Positions 25,765 to 35,560 of a stretch of DNA of 64,000 bases are shown here, in pieces. The position numbers and the translations under genes are program-made. Origin of the DNA: Ptychodera flava (Eukaryota; Hemichordata; Enteropneusta; Ptychoderidae); assembly GCF_041260155.1 (NCBI RefSeq), contig NW_027248374.1, positions 1 through 64,000 of the forward strand, in the 5' to 3' direction. Numbering within the stretch: position 1 is the first letter of the stretch; every line of letters begins with the position of its first letter. The notes beneath the pieces are model-generated. The model was not told the origin of the DNA. It worked only from the letters and a program-made list of their open reading frames with translations, and did no database searches.

Positions 25765-27000
25765 ATGTCGCTAAAAATGAAATTTCGTAGCATGAAAAGG
25801 CTGAAAATTATCAACGATGGAGGTTGTCAGTCTGGATGTAACAACACTGATAATGAAGGTCCCTCTCCTAAAGCTTTGGCTATGAGACAATATAGGAAAA
25901 AAATGAAAGAAAACAAGCAACTCTACACAGTATACAGTGAAAAAAATAAAGAGAGAGTGAAAAAATATCGAGATGGTTCTGATGAAAAGCAAAAAGCAAG
26001 ACAAAGGGAAACAGCAAAGATAAGAATGAGGAAATACAGGGCAAGGAAAAAACTTGAGCCATTGTTACTGACAAAAGATGAGAACACAGCACGGCCATTC
26101 ACAAGAGCAGATCGTACAAAATTGGAACAGAAAAGAGAGTACTGGAGAGAGAGGAAGAGGATTCAGAGAGCTGCATTATCCTCACAAAAGAAAAGAAGAC
26201 TAAGGGAGAAGGACGCTGCAAATAAAAGACAGAAACGTCAAAAGGCCCATGCTCTGACAGCAGTCACAAGTCAGGAGAGTGAACCAAGCAGCAGTGGGTA
26301 CAACAAAGACAGCACACGGAGGAAGGCAATTTCCAGGGCAAAAAGATACCTCCCCAAATCACCTAACAAGTACAGAGAAGTCATGCAAGGATTGCTGAAA
26401 AAAGCATTGCCCAGAAAAAACACTGCATTTGATGCCAAGCATAAAAGTAAAGTCCAAGATATGTTTAGAGTATTAAAATCCACTTATCAGTCATTGGATT
26501 ATCAAAAGAAAGGATCTGCCCGAAGAGCTTTCCTCATGGCATTGGCCAAAAGTACCAAGAAAAAGTATGGCATGAAAAGGAGACTGAGTAGTCAGCTTGG
26601 AATTAGATGGCAAAGCCTCGTAGCAGCATCATCTATCACAAGCCTTGAACGCAAAACACGATCAGACCATATATCTAGCAGTGTATCCAAATCTATCCAT
26701 GATTTCTACATACGCCCCGACATATCTGTCCAGCTGCCCGGAAAGAAAACGGTAAGCACAAAGACACTTACACAGAGTCATACTCTTAACAAGTCTCTTA
26801 AAGATGTGCACTCGCAGTGGAAAAATGAAAACAGTGGTGACAATGTCGGTTTTACAAAGTTTTGTCAGCTGCGACCCAGAAATGTTAAACTCCAAGGACA
26901 GAGGAAGTTCAACCAATGCCTGTGTGAATATTGTGTAAACATTGAATTAAAACTTGGAGTGATAAATAAAGAAGCTGGAAAACAAAAACTAAATAAAAAC
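25765..27000 (+). CDS. Transposase-like protein, N-terminal exon (basic region and Cys-rich linker)
   Basis: Starts at ATG 25765, just after a good acceptor-like sequence (TTTTTTCTGTACAG, ending 25755). The frame is open to 27036, but the true exon end is unresolved; 27000 is a rounded estimate. Residues ~34-180 are very rich in Arg/Lys with repeated RxYRxxxK-type helices (MRQYRKKMKE, KYRDGSDEKQKARQR, MRKYRARKK), plausibly DNA-binding or nuclear targeting. Near residue 370 comes FCQLRPRNVK, then CLCEYCVN, a CxCxxC block typical of a family of large uncharacterised animal proteins with a transposase-like core. The last ~20 codons (KNPIILYCINMDY) look like intron read-through. I do not recognise a named gene. 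Confidence 0.65.
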
Positions 27001-27203
27001 CCTATAATACTTTACTGTATTAACATGGATTATTGACTGTATTTTAGCTGAAGAGTGCAATACAGATGAATACAGTCAAGAATCCATTTTTTGTATTCAG
27101 CAAGCATGTATTCATGTGGATTCATGTGAATTCACGTGTATTATACTATAATACAGGCAACTCATTAATGTGAATTTATCTGAATTATCGGGTTTTCATG
27201 CAG

Positions 27204-28321
27204 TGAAAAACTAAATGAGATCCGAGTGAACAATAAATACCAAGCCATGGATCGTACCCTCTGTAACAAAGACCATGATCATCACAACTTGCAGTGTGTA
27301 AATCGTACATGTTCAAAATGTGGAGTACATTTGTTGAAGGAAAACCTGTTGCCTCTTCAAAACGCACAAGTTACATGGTTGAAGTGGGAAAACGATCCCA
27401 ATCTCAAGAAGAAAGTTCTTGTAACAAAGACAGGCTCAGCAGAACAGCTCATTGATGAACTTACAGAGGAACTGAAACCATTTGCTCAACACCTTTTTGT
27501 GGCTCACTGGCAGTATGAACAATTCACCGCTGTGTCAAGGAATCCCCCAGCAGATACTGTTGTTTTATGCATGGACTTTGCAGAGAACTTTGCCTGTCAG
27601 CTGCAAAATGAAATCCAGTCGGCTCATTGGTCCCACAATCAGGTTACTCTCCATCCTGTAATTGCCTACTACAATGAAAACGGTAACGTGATACGTGAAG
27701 CAATAGACATCATATCGGATGATCTTAACCATGACAGCCATGCAGTCCATGAATTCCTAATCAAGGTGAATGACCACTTAAGAATAACAAGAGAATTACA
27801 TCCAGACAAGATGGTCATATTTTCAGATGGGTGTGCAGCTCAATACAAGTCGCGCACTCCTTTTGCAGATGTGTCATTTGCGGAAGAAGATCTCATGTGC
27901 ACAATGGAGAGAAATTACTTTGGATCGCGCCACGGTAAAGGTCCGTGTGATGGTGAAGGGGGTGTTGTAAAGGCTGCACTAACAAGAGCGGTCAAGAATG
28001 AACATCTTATACCAGCTAGTGCCCAGGCAGTGTTCACTTTTTGCAAAGCAGAACTATCCAAGGAATCCGACACCTTCCGACGAACATTCATACTAATACC
28101 AAAGGAAAGCATCCAAAGATACAGAGTGGACCGTGATGTGAAGACAGTGAAAGGAACACGGCAGATACACTCGCTACGAAGCACAGGCAATGCATACTCT
28201 CTCCAGAGAAGACGACTGTCTTGTTACTGCACAGCCTGTACCTCTTACAGTGATGGATGTGTTAACAAACAGTGGATACAACCATGGGAAAGGCTACAGC
28301 TGTCGTCTAATATCAATCAAG
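27204..28321 (+). CDS. Transposase-like protein, catalytic-like core exon
   Basis: Acceptor GGGTTTTCATGCAG ends at 27203 and donor CAATCAAG|GTACTATT follows 28321. The exon begins with one base of a split codon (EKLNEIRVNNKYQAMD...), then a CxxC-like region (NRTCSKCG). The core has strongly patterned acidic motifs: VVLCMDFAENF, HPVIAYYNENGNV, LNHDSHAVHEF, MVIFSDGCAAQYKS and RNYFGSRHGKGPCDGEGG. The two Asp in MDFAEN and SDGCA plus a later acidic residue could form an RNase-H-fold (DDE/D-type) site; that is inference. A Cys cluster (SCYCTACTSYSDGCV) ends the core. The same family pattern occurs in many marine-invertebrate and fish hypothetical proteins, so this is a transposon gene or a domesticated derivative. 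There is no stop or frameshift in the exon. Confidence 0.75.
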
Positions 28322-28646
28322 GTACTATTGTTTTTGGTTGTTTAAATATTTCCATGATTGTTTTGTTGAAGCCAAAGTGCTTGATCTCCACTTTCTATTG
28401 TTTTTTCTCTAAGGTCACAGGTTAGCTCTGAACCCATTTACCTTTAAGAAAGTCACAAGAAAAGTAATTTATTTGAAGCCTGATATTTCAAGTGAATTTT
28501 ATCAGTTGCTAAGTGTATGATGCAACCTCTAGAGAAGTGGCAGAAAATGAAGTTTATAAATAAGAATTAATTATATTAGAAAAAATATTTTCGTGGATGC
28601 ATGGTTGTATAAAAAGGGTTTTATTTTGTCTTAATTCTCTCTGTAG
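28322..28646 (+). other. Intron between core exon and repeat exon A
   Basis: Runs from GTACTATT to TCTCTCTGTAG and is T-rich. The core-exon frame also stays open into the intron to 28425, so read-through would add ~35 residues and stop; this could be an alternative C-terminus without repeats. Confidence 0.6.
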
Positions 28647-29007
28647 TGACTACCGGTACACAGCCTGCTGCAAACCCTAGCTCAGTTAAAGACAACTTAC
28701 CTACTATGTCAGTGTGTGCGTCCACTACGCAGTCTGCTACAGGGACGAGTGGAGATGAAAACAACTTACCTACTATGATGTCAGGGTGTGCGTCAACTAT
28801 ACAGCCTGCTACAGGGGCCAGTGGTGTTGAAGACAACTTACCTACTATGATGTCAGTGTGTCCGTCCACTACACAGGCTGCTACAGGGGCCAGTGGAGAT
28901 GAAGACAACTTACCTACTATGATGTCAGTGTGTCCGTCCACTACACAGGCTGCTACGGGGACCAGTGGAGTTGAAAACTATCCAACTTGTACTCAAGAAT
29001 ATACAAG
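28647..29007 (+). CDS. Repeat exon A (four 24-residue repeats)
   Basis: Acceptor TCTCTCTGTAG ends at 28646; donor ATACAAG|GTACAT follows 29007. The first two bases complete the codon left open by 28321, so the reading frame continues from the core exon. It encodes four copies of the unit EDNLPTMMSVCPSTTQAATG + ASGV (the first unit is one residue short), then NYPTCTQEYT and a split Arg codon. Thr, Ser, Ala and Pro dominate, so the segment is probably an extended, possibly heavily modified spacer. Confidence 0.75.
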
Positions 29008-29155
29008 GTACATATCATATTTCATACTGTCAAGCAAAAACACTGCATTTTAAGCATACTACAAACAGTAATTGAAATTGTGTATGTGCACTTATCCATG
29101 GTATCATAACATACATACAAATGTATTTAATGAATCAACATTTATTTTCTTCCAG

Positions 29156-29575
29156 AAGTGGTGATAGTGCCAGTGCAGTTGAAGACAACTTACCTACTAT
29201 GATGTCAGTGTGTCCGTCCACTATACAGGCTGCTCCAGGGGCCAGTGGTGTTGAAGACAACTTACCTACTATGATGTCAGTGTGTCCGTCCAGTACACAG
29301 CCTGCTACAGGGGCCAGTGGAGTTGAAGACAACTTACCTACTATGATGTCAGTGTGTCCGTCCACTATACAGGCTGCTCCAGGGGCCAGTGGAGATGAAG
29401 ACAACTTACCTACTATGATGTCAGGGTGTCCGTCCAGTACACAGCCTGCTACAGGGGCCAGTGGAGATGAAGACAACTTACCTACGATGATGTCAGGGTG
29501 TCCTTCCAGTACACAGCCTGCTACAGGGGCCAGTGGAGATGAAAACTATCCATCTTTTACTCAAGAATATACAAG
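29156..29575 (+). CDS. Repeat exon B (five 24-residue repeats)
   Basis: 420 bp, bounded by TTTTCTTCCAG (ending 29155) and ATACAAG|GTATCA. Starts SGDSASA after the split Arg codon, then five 72 bp units and YPSFTQEYT. Length is a multiple of three and both ends are phase 2, so it can be skipped or repeated without changing frame. Confidence 0.75.
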
Positions 29576-29719
29576 GTATCATATTTAATACTGTCTAACA
29601 AGCACACTGCTCCTTAAGCATACTTCAAACAATAATTGTCATAGTGTATGTGCACTTAGCCTTCTTATCATAACATACATACAAACGTATTTAATGAATC
29701 AACATTTATTTTCTTCCAG

Positions 29720-29923
29720 AAGTGGTGATAGTGCCAGTGCAGTTGAAGACAACTTACCTACTATGATGTCAGTGTGTCCGTCCACTAAACAGGCTGCTCC
29801 AGGGGCCAGTGGAGTTGAAGACAACTTACCTACTATGATGTCAGGGTGTCCGTCCACTACACAGGCTGCTACGGGGACCAGTGGAGTTGAAAACTATCCA
29901 ACTTGTACTCAAGAATATACAAG
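29720..29923 (+). CDS. Repeat exon C (two 24-residue repeats)
   Basis: 204 bp, same borders and phase as exon B. Its 5' half resembles exon B and its 3' half resembles exon A. The following intron is nearly identical to the one after exon A, so the exon duplications included introns. Confidence 0.75.
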
Positions 29924-30071
29924 GTACACATCATATTTCATACTGTCAAGCAAAAACACTGCATTTTAAGCATACTACAAACAGTAATTGAAATTGTGTA
30001 TGTGCACTTATCCATGGTATCATAACATACATACAAATGTATTTAATGAATCAACATTTATTTTCTTCCAG

Positions 30072-30419
30072 AAGTGGTGATAGTGCCAGTGCAGTTGAAG
30101 ACAACTTACCTACTATGATGTTAGTGTGTCCGTCCAGTACACAGCCTGCTACAGGGGCCAGTGGAGATGAAGACAACTTACCTACGATGATGTCAGGGTG
30201 TCCGTCCAGTACACAGCCTGCTACAGGGGCCAGTGGAGATGAAGACAACTTACCTACTATGATGTCAGTGTGTCCGTCCACTATACAGGCTGCTCCAGGG
30301 GCCAGTGGAGATGAAGACAACTTACCTACTATGATGTCAGGGTGTCCGTCCAGTACACAGCCTGCTACAGGGGCCAGTGGAGATGAAAACTATCCATCTT
30401 GTACTCAAGAATATACAAG
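30072..30419 (+). CDS. Repeat exon D (four 24-residue repeats)
   Basis: 348 bp, acceptor TTTTCTTCCAG (ending 30071), donor ATACAAG|GTATCA, phase 2 at both ends. Four repeat units with STQPATGASGDE and STIQAAPGASGDE variants. The downstream intron matches the intron after exon B. Confidence 0.75.
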
Positions 30420-30565
30420 GTATCATATATTTAATACTGTCTAACAAGCACACTGCTCCTTAAGCATACTTCAAACAATAATTGTCATAGTGTATGTGCA
30501 CTTAGCCTTCTTATCATAACATACATACAAACGTATTTAATGTATCAATATTTATTTTCTTCCAG

Positions 30566-30668
30566 AAGTGGTGATAGTGAAAGTGGAGTTGAGCCTATTG
30601 GTGTGTGCGAGTTTGTAGTCACCAGAGTTGAAAGTTTAAAGGGCCCAGCTCAGATGTTCATCGGCCAG
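30566..30668 (+). CDS. Transition exon to C-terminal module
   Basis: Acceptor TTTTCTTCCAG ends at 30565; donor GGCCAG|GTATTC follows 30668. Starts with the same SGDS motif as exons B-D but carries no repeat; it encodes VEPIGVCEFVVTRVESLKG and PAQMFIGQ. It changes the splice phase from 2 to 0, and the next exon starts in phase 0. Confidence 0.72.
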
Positions 30669-30857
30669 GTATTCAAAGGAAACTTTATATTAATTTGCAT
30701 TTTTAGTCAATTTAAATCTTCATAAATGTAATGAGTTGTTTTCCAACAACAATGTTATTTATCAGAGATACTTCAAATTGTTTTAAATAGTGGAATCAAG
30801 TATATTTTGCCCTGTTCAATGGACTAAAATAGCTTCCTTTTTCATATTACTTTACAG

Positions 30858-31067
30858 ATTGTACAACATGACAAAGAGTTATACCAAGTGAAGTTTATGA
30901 AGCGTGTTAATGATGGCAAATACATTTGGCCACCAAAGGAAGATTATTCTTGGGTGCCACGTTCAGATATTGCTCCTGTAAATCTACAGATAATAACAAG
31001 CCGTGAACATTTTGTGTTTAACAAAAACGACATTCATAATGCATGGCGCCACATGCAGGGAAAATAA
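30858..31067 (+). CDS. Terminal coding exon of the transposase-like gene
   Basis: Acceptor TACTTTACAG ends at 30857. The frame runs from IVQHDKELYQVKFMKRV through KYIWPPKEDYSWVPRSDI to a TAA at 31065-31067. Together with the transition exon this forms a small conserved module (Gly-Gln-Ile, a KFM-basic stretch, then P-K-E-D...W) that I associate with the C-terminus of the same protein family; its role is unknown. The ~123 bp satellite begins within ~60 bases after the stop, so the 3' UTR probably contains satellite sequence. Confidence 0.75.
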   Translation: MVQHDKELYQVKFMKRVNDGKYIWPPKEDYSWVPRSDIAPVNLQIITSREHFVFNKNDIHNAWRHMQGK

Positions 31068-31103
31068 AAATCACATTGCGTTTGTAACAGAGAGAAATTT
31101 TCT

Positions 31104-31371
31104 GTACCTTATGCTTAAGAAGCTGACTTACCTTTGAAATTTGATAGTTATCGCGGTAAAAGTGCCAAATTTCTCAGGATACTGTGTGTGTGCTAGTTTT
31201 TGCACAACCAAAGTATAACCTGAGTTATACTAAATGCTTAAGAAGCTGACTTACCTTTGAAGTTTGATTGTTATCGTGGTAAAAGTGCCAAATTTCTCAG
31301 GATTCTGTGTGTGTGCTAGTTTTTGCACAACCAAAGTATAACTGAAGTTATACTGAATGCTTAGAAGCTGA
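31104..31371. repeat. ~123 bp satellite, left block
   Basis: Units start at TGACTTACCTTTGA landmarks at 31124 and 31247, with a third beginning at 31369 that is cut by the TIR element at 31372. The array continues at 34933 on the far side of that element. Confidence 0.88.
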
Positions 31372-32334
31372 CAGTCTGAACGCTAGGGGTGCAATTTGCA
31401 TATGCAAATGCCATTTCCTTTCGAACGGCACTCAGCAACTCAGTCTACACTGTCACCGTTGGCTGGCTAACACATTTTTTCAGTCGCTCCCAAATCCTCA
31501 TTTTTTCGCCGATAATTATCATTGGAGACCAACTTCATCTCTTCAATTGGATTTTCTGAGAAGGTAAGTGACTTTTCGGGGCTCTGTTTGAAAAATTAAA
31601 GTGAATTTTGCGATTTCAGCGATTTTTCATTGTACGATGTTATATGTCGAGCGCGACTTGTGTTGCTGTACCAACTACGGTAGCATGAAATTAAGGCCCA
31701 AAATCAAGCATAGTTCGTGGAATTATACTATAAATTAGCTTTTTACCGCAGAATTTTGTCTGTTCATGCCAGGAATTTGATGTTGGGCGGCAAAGTTCGC
31801 CGCTGTGTTTTGCCGCTAAAATCCAATATGGCGCCAAATCAACATTAGTGTACTGTACGTTTACACGTACACTGTGTACTCGCATACGCTCATAGTGAAA
31901 TAAATCCCAAAATGTGCGTATTTTTGGGTCAATTTACCTTTTTGGGGGTAACTATCATCAAGTGACACTTTTAGGTTGTAATACGTAAAATTCGTGTCAC
32001 AGTTGTTTTTAATTATTTTCCTCTTTTTTTCAGGGTCATCACAGTCCGAGGATGGCTTCGAAGCTTCCAGCCGGGGCTTCCCATAGAAAAACTTGTGCAT
32101 GTGACCTCATGGTTGTTCACTTTTAACTTTTTTGACGTAATTTTCGTGTCTGATTTGTCTCAGTTTGTTGCAGTCAAGTCTCTGAGGCTTAAGTATTGAT
32201 CAAACTTCAGGTTTATTTAGAATAAAGCTGTTGTCTTTGCAGTATATTGAATTCAGAACTTATTAATTTTCTTTTTAATTTAACCAACACAAAACCAACC
32301 GACACGTTCCAATATTTATTGAGAAATTCGTGTC

Positions 32335-32740
32335 ACCCGAGCGGCACTTTTCAAAGGCTTCATTAAAGGTGAACTCCGATATGCTTGCACATGCAACAAC
32401 GACATGGACTTCATTCAAAGGTCAACTTTCTCACACGCAAACTTCAACAACAAGATTATAGAAAAAAAGATATATCTCGTATAAAGAAAGATGTTAATCT
32501 CACCAACCATCGACGATACCTCACCGATAAAGATAAGAGGAATATGACATAAGAACAAAACTGGTTTACACAACGACCTTCAGTCCATTCATCAAAACCA
32601 GGCAAATCAACACAATGTCTAACAAAAAATTGGAAAATAATAGAAGCCGATCAAACACTGGTCAAAGTTTTTCCAGAAAAACCTATCATAGCATACAAAA
32701 GGAATAAAAACTTAAGAGACATCCTCGTTCAGGCACAAAT
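32335..32740 (+). pseudogene. Degenerate Penelope-like retroelement fragment
   Basis: In shifting plus-strand frames the segment reads FIKGELRYACTCNND near 32359, LTNHRRYLTDKDK near 32500 and VFPEKPIIAYKRNKNLRD near 32665-32720. These blocks occur in this order between the reverse transcriptase and the GIY-YIG end of Penelope-like elements. Several frameshifts and an in-frame TAA show it is dead. No RT palm or GIY-YIG motif is left. Confidence 0.5.
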
Positions 32741-32974
32741 CAAGCACGAGGATAAAATAAACACGAACGGTCTGACCAACAAACCACTCAAAGTTCAGAC
32801 CACAACATAACCATACTAGCATCTCTATTTGATGAACAATCGCTACTATCAAATTAACATGTGGGATAAATAGCTCCAACACATAACCGTTTTTTCCGGG
32901 GACCCAGATCACATGATCAGGGTCAAAGCACTATCGATTCACCGGTGTCTCGCCATGTTTCTCCATATCATTAA

Positions 32975-34204
32975 GGGGCGACGCCAAAAGTTCAATGTAG
33001 GATAAAAACTTAATTCCCTTAGTTTCCCCCCAAACCCCCCACCCCCCTAGAAACTTAATTGACTTATATTGAACCTGTTGCCAGGCTCTATCTATGTAAA
33101 GCGAAGCTAAGGATCAGTCAATTTAGGGGTGAAATAGAGTAATGCATCGTTAAGGCCCCCTAGCTGTAACTCTTGAAATTTGTTGACGTCAAATTATCTA
33201 CCTATTCTTTCCTCTCTGAAATCTACCCTCTGAAGAGATATGAGTTAGCTTTTACTGCATTAGGAAACCATTCCTTTCAGAAACATTTGACATGTAAATT
33301 AAAATTTTATTAACGGTCATTTTGATTTCCTGGCATTTTCAAAATCAATAAATTAAAAAGGAATCAGAACATACAATGTCATAGTTGAAAACATTCACCC
33401 TTGTGGATTACAGTTTGGACTACGCTGTGCAGTTTATATGAAGATTTAAATGCAGATATGCATAGTATCAAGGGTTTTAGCTTTTCTGCATGGGGCTGTG
33501 ATTTAATGTTTGGGCGAACATTTAATCGCAGTGTAATCTTTATCTTGTTCAAAATTGCATATATAGCCCCGGCAGTGTGTACACAGACGTAAATGACTAC
33601 ATTGTCACAAACTTATTTTAGTTTGAAAGTAAAATCATAAAAATAATGCTAAAAGATACAGCTAGTGGGGCTTAAGATGGGAACACACTTTGTGTTTCAT
33701 CCAATGTAAATACAACATACTAACAACAAACTTGAAGTTTATCAATGAATGAACAAGAACAACAACAATAAAGTCAAGGTTTCTCCTTCCAGAGGCATAA
33801 AAGTTATCTCATCTGTCCTGGTGGTTGTAACAACTCAGTTCACACTGCTCCACTCAGGCGGACTACACATGCACCAGAAATGTAGCAAGATATAATAAAA
33901 ATAAATTCCGAGTGCAACCAGAAACAGTAGAGAAACTACCATCTATGGTGCAACAGAAGCCAACAGCCTGCATTGTTTACACTAACTAGGCCAGGTGCAG
34001 CTCTGCACCGTGTTAAAACAACTCCCTCCGCTGGATTCAACACGAAAGTGTGCATTTCTGCTCTATTTTTTCAAAATATTCATTCCCCTGGCAATTTTTA
34101 TCTTAAATCGATTTGTAGGATAGAAACTTTTTAGGTCAAAACCCCCCACCCCCAAACTAAAAGAATTAAGTTTTTATCCTTCATTGAACTTTTGATGTTG
34201 CCCC
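32975..34204. mobile_element. Nested 1.23 kb TIR element
   Basis: GGGGCGACGCCAAAAGTTC at the left and GAACTTTTGATGTTGCCCC at the right are inverted ends; the similarity goes on inward for ~60 bases (GATAAAAACTTAATT and its complement, then C-rich/G-rich runs). The left flank is TTAA and the right flank TAAA, so a TTAA-type target is possible but not clean. No coding sequence seen. Confidence 0.65.
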
Positions 34205-34932
34205 TAAACCACATTGATCGAATCATATACCGCATCACTATCAAAGGTAGAAAACGATGTGTAAAGTTGCTCTCATTTCCTATATATAGAAACAGACTTC
34301 AAGATACATAAAACAATTATAAATTCTAAAATTCTGAGAAAAAAATATACTAAGAACTGTAGTTGCAGTTAACATAAAATTATTCTCGTTTGTAGAGGCC
34401 ATCTAATCTGTGGTGAATGTATAATGCCAACTGTAACAAGTACTAGAAAACGGCATTCATAGGTGAAATTTTTAGACGAAGTTTCGCCAAGGGTCTATTG
34501 AAAAGTGTACCATTTCTAGTAAAATAGCTCTGTGAAGTTAAAAATTGGTATACACAATCAATTGGTTACTGAAAAAGACACTGCTGAAATTTGATCGGTG
34601 TTCAGACCCGCGAAGACCATTACTTGCCCCGTTTCTCCTTCATAGACGACCCAATCGTGTTATGCAACAGAAACTACTCAGTATACACATCGACAATCTT
34701 TTGAAGGTAGGTTTATTTTTACATGACAAACTGTTTATATCAGAAACAAATTCCTAAAAAACACATATTACCTATAACATTCACTCAGGTCCGCGGTATG
34801 CGTGAATATAGGCATGTTTAGGCGACCCATGCTTGTGTGACCCCTGCGTACTACTGCTACCTTTGTTTTGAAATGAAAACGAGGCTATTTTTCTGAGGGC
34901 GCTGTTCAAATTACACCCCAGCATTCAGACTG

Positions 34933-35560
34933 TGACTTACCTTTGAAGTGTGATTTGTTATCGCGGTAAAATTGCCAAATTTCTCAGGATACTGTGTGTG
35001 TGCTAGTTTTTGCACAACCAAAGTATAACCGAAGTTATACTAAATGCTTAAGAAGCTGACTTACCTTTGAAGTGTGATTTGTTGTCACGGTAAAATTGCC
35101 AAATTTCTCAGGATACTGTGTGTGTGCTAGTTTTTGCACAACCAAAGTATAACCGAAGTTATACTGAATGCTTAAGAAGCTGACTTACCTTTGACGTTTG
35201 ATTGTTATCGCTTTAAAAGTGCCAAATTTCTCAGGATTCTGTGTGTGTGCTAGTTTTTGCACAACCAAAGTATAACCGAAGTTATACTGAATGCTTAAGA
35301 AGCTGACTTACCTTTGAAGTGTGATTGTTATCGCTTTAAAAGTGCCAAATTTCTCAGGATACTGTGTGTGTGCTAGTTTTTGCACAACCAAAGTACAACC
35401 GACGTTATACTAAATGCCTAAGAAGCTGACTTACCTTTAATGTTGATTGTTATCGCGTAAAAGTGCCAAATTTCTCTGGACATTCTTTGTGTGCCAGTTT
35501 TTGCACAATGAAGTTATACTAAATACTTAAGAAGCTTATACTTACCTTTGAGGTTTGGTT
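34933..35560. repeat. ~123 bp satellite, right block
   Basis: TGACTTACC landmarks at 34933, 35057, 35181, 35304 and 35427, plus a diverged unit near 35537. Each unit has TGTGTGTGCTAGTTTTTGCAC and a GTTATACT...AGTATAAC-like inverted pair. On the minus strand each unit reads CAAAGGTAAGTCA, a near-ideal splice donor. Confidence 0.88.

Larger units (their letters stand above)
31372..34932. mobile_element. 3.56 kb TIR element inserted in the satellite
   Basis: Left end CAGTCTGAACGCTAGGGGTG and right end ending CCCCAGCATTCAGACTG are inverted repeats of ~30 bp with few mismatches. TGA flanks both sides (31369-31371, 34933-34935); removing the element and one TGA restores an ordinary satellite unit (AGAAGCTGACTTACC). 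A palindromic ATTTGCATATGCAAAT follows the left TIR. No intact transposase is seen. Inside are a Penelope-like fragment and a second TIR element. The superfamily is not determined. Confidence 0.75.

Noticed and set aside
28646..30444. CRISPR-like appearance of the 72 bp repeats
   Set aside because: Direct coding repeats without unique spacers, inside eukaryotic exons with splice sites.
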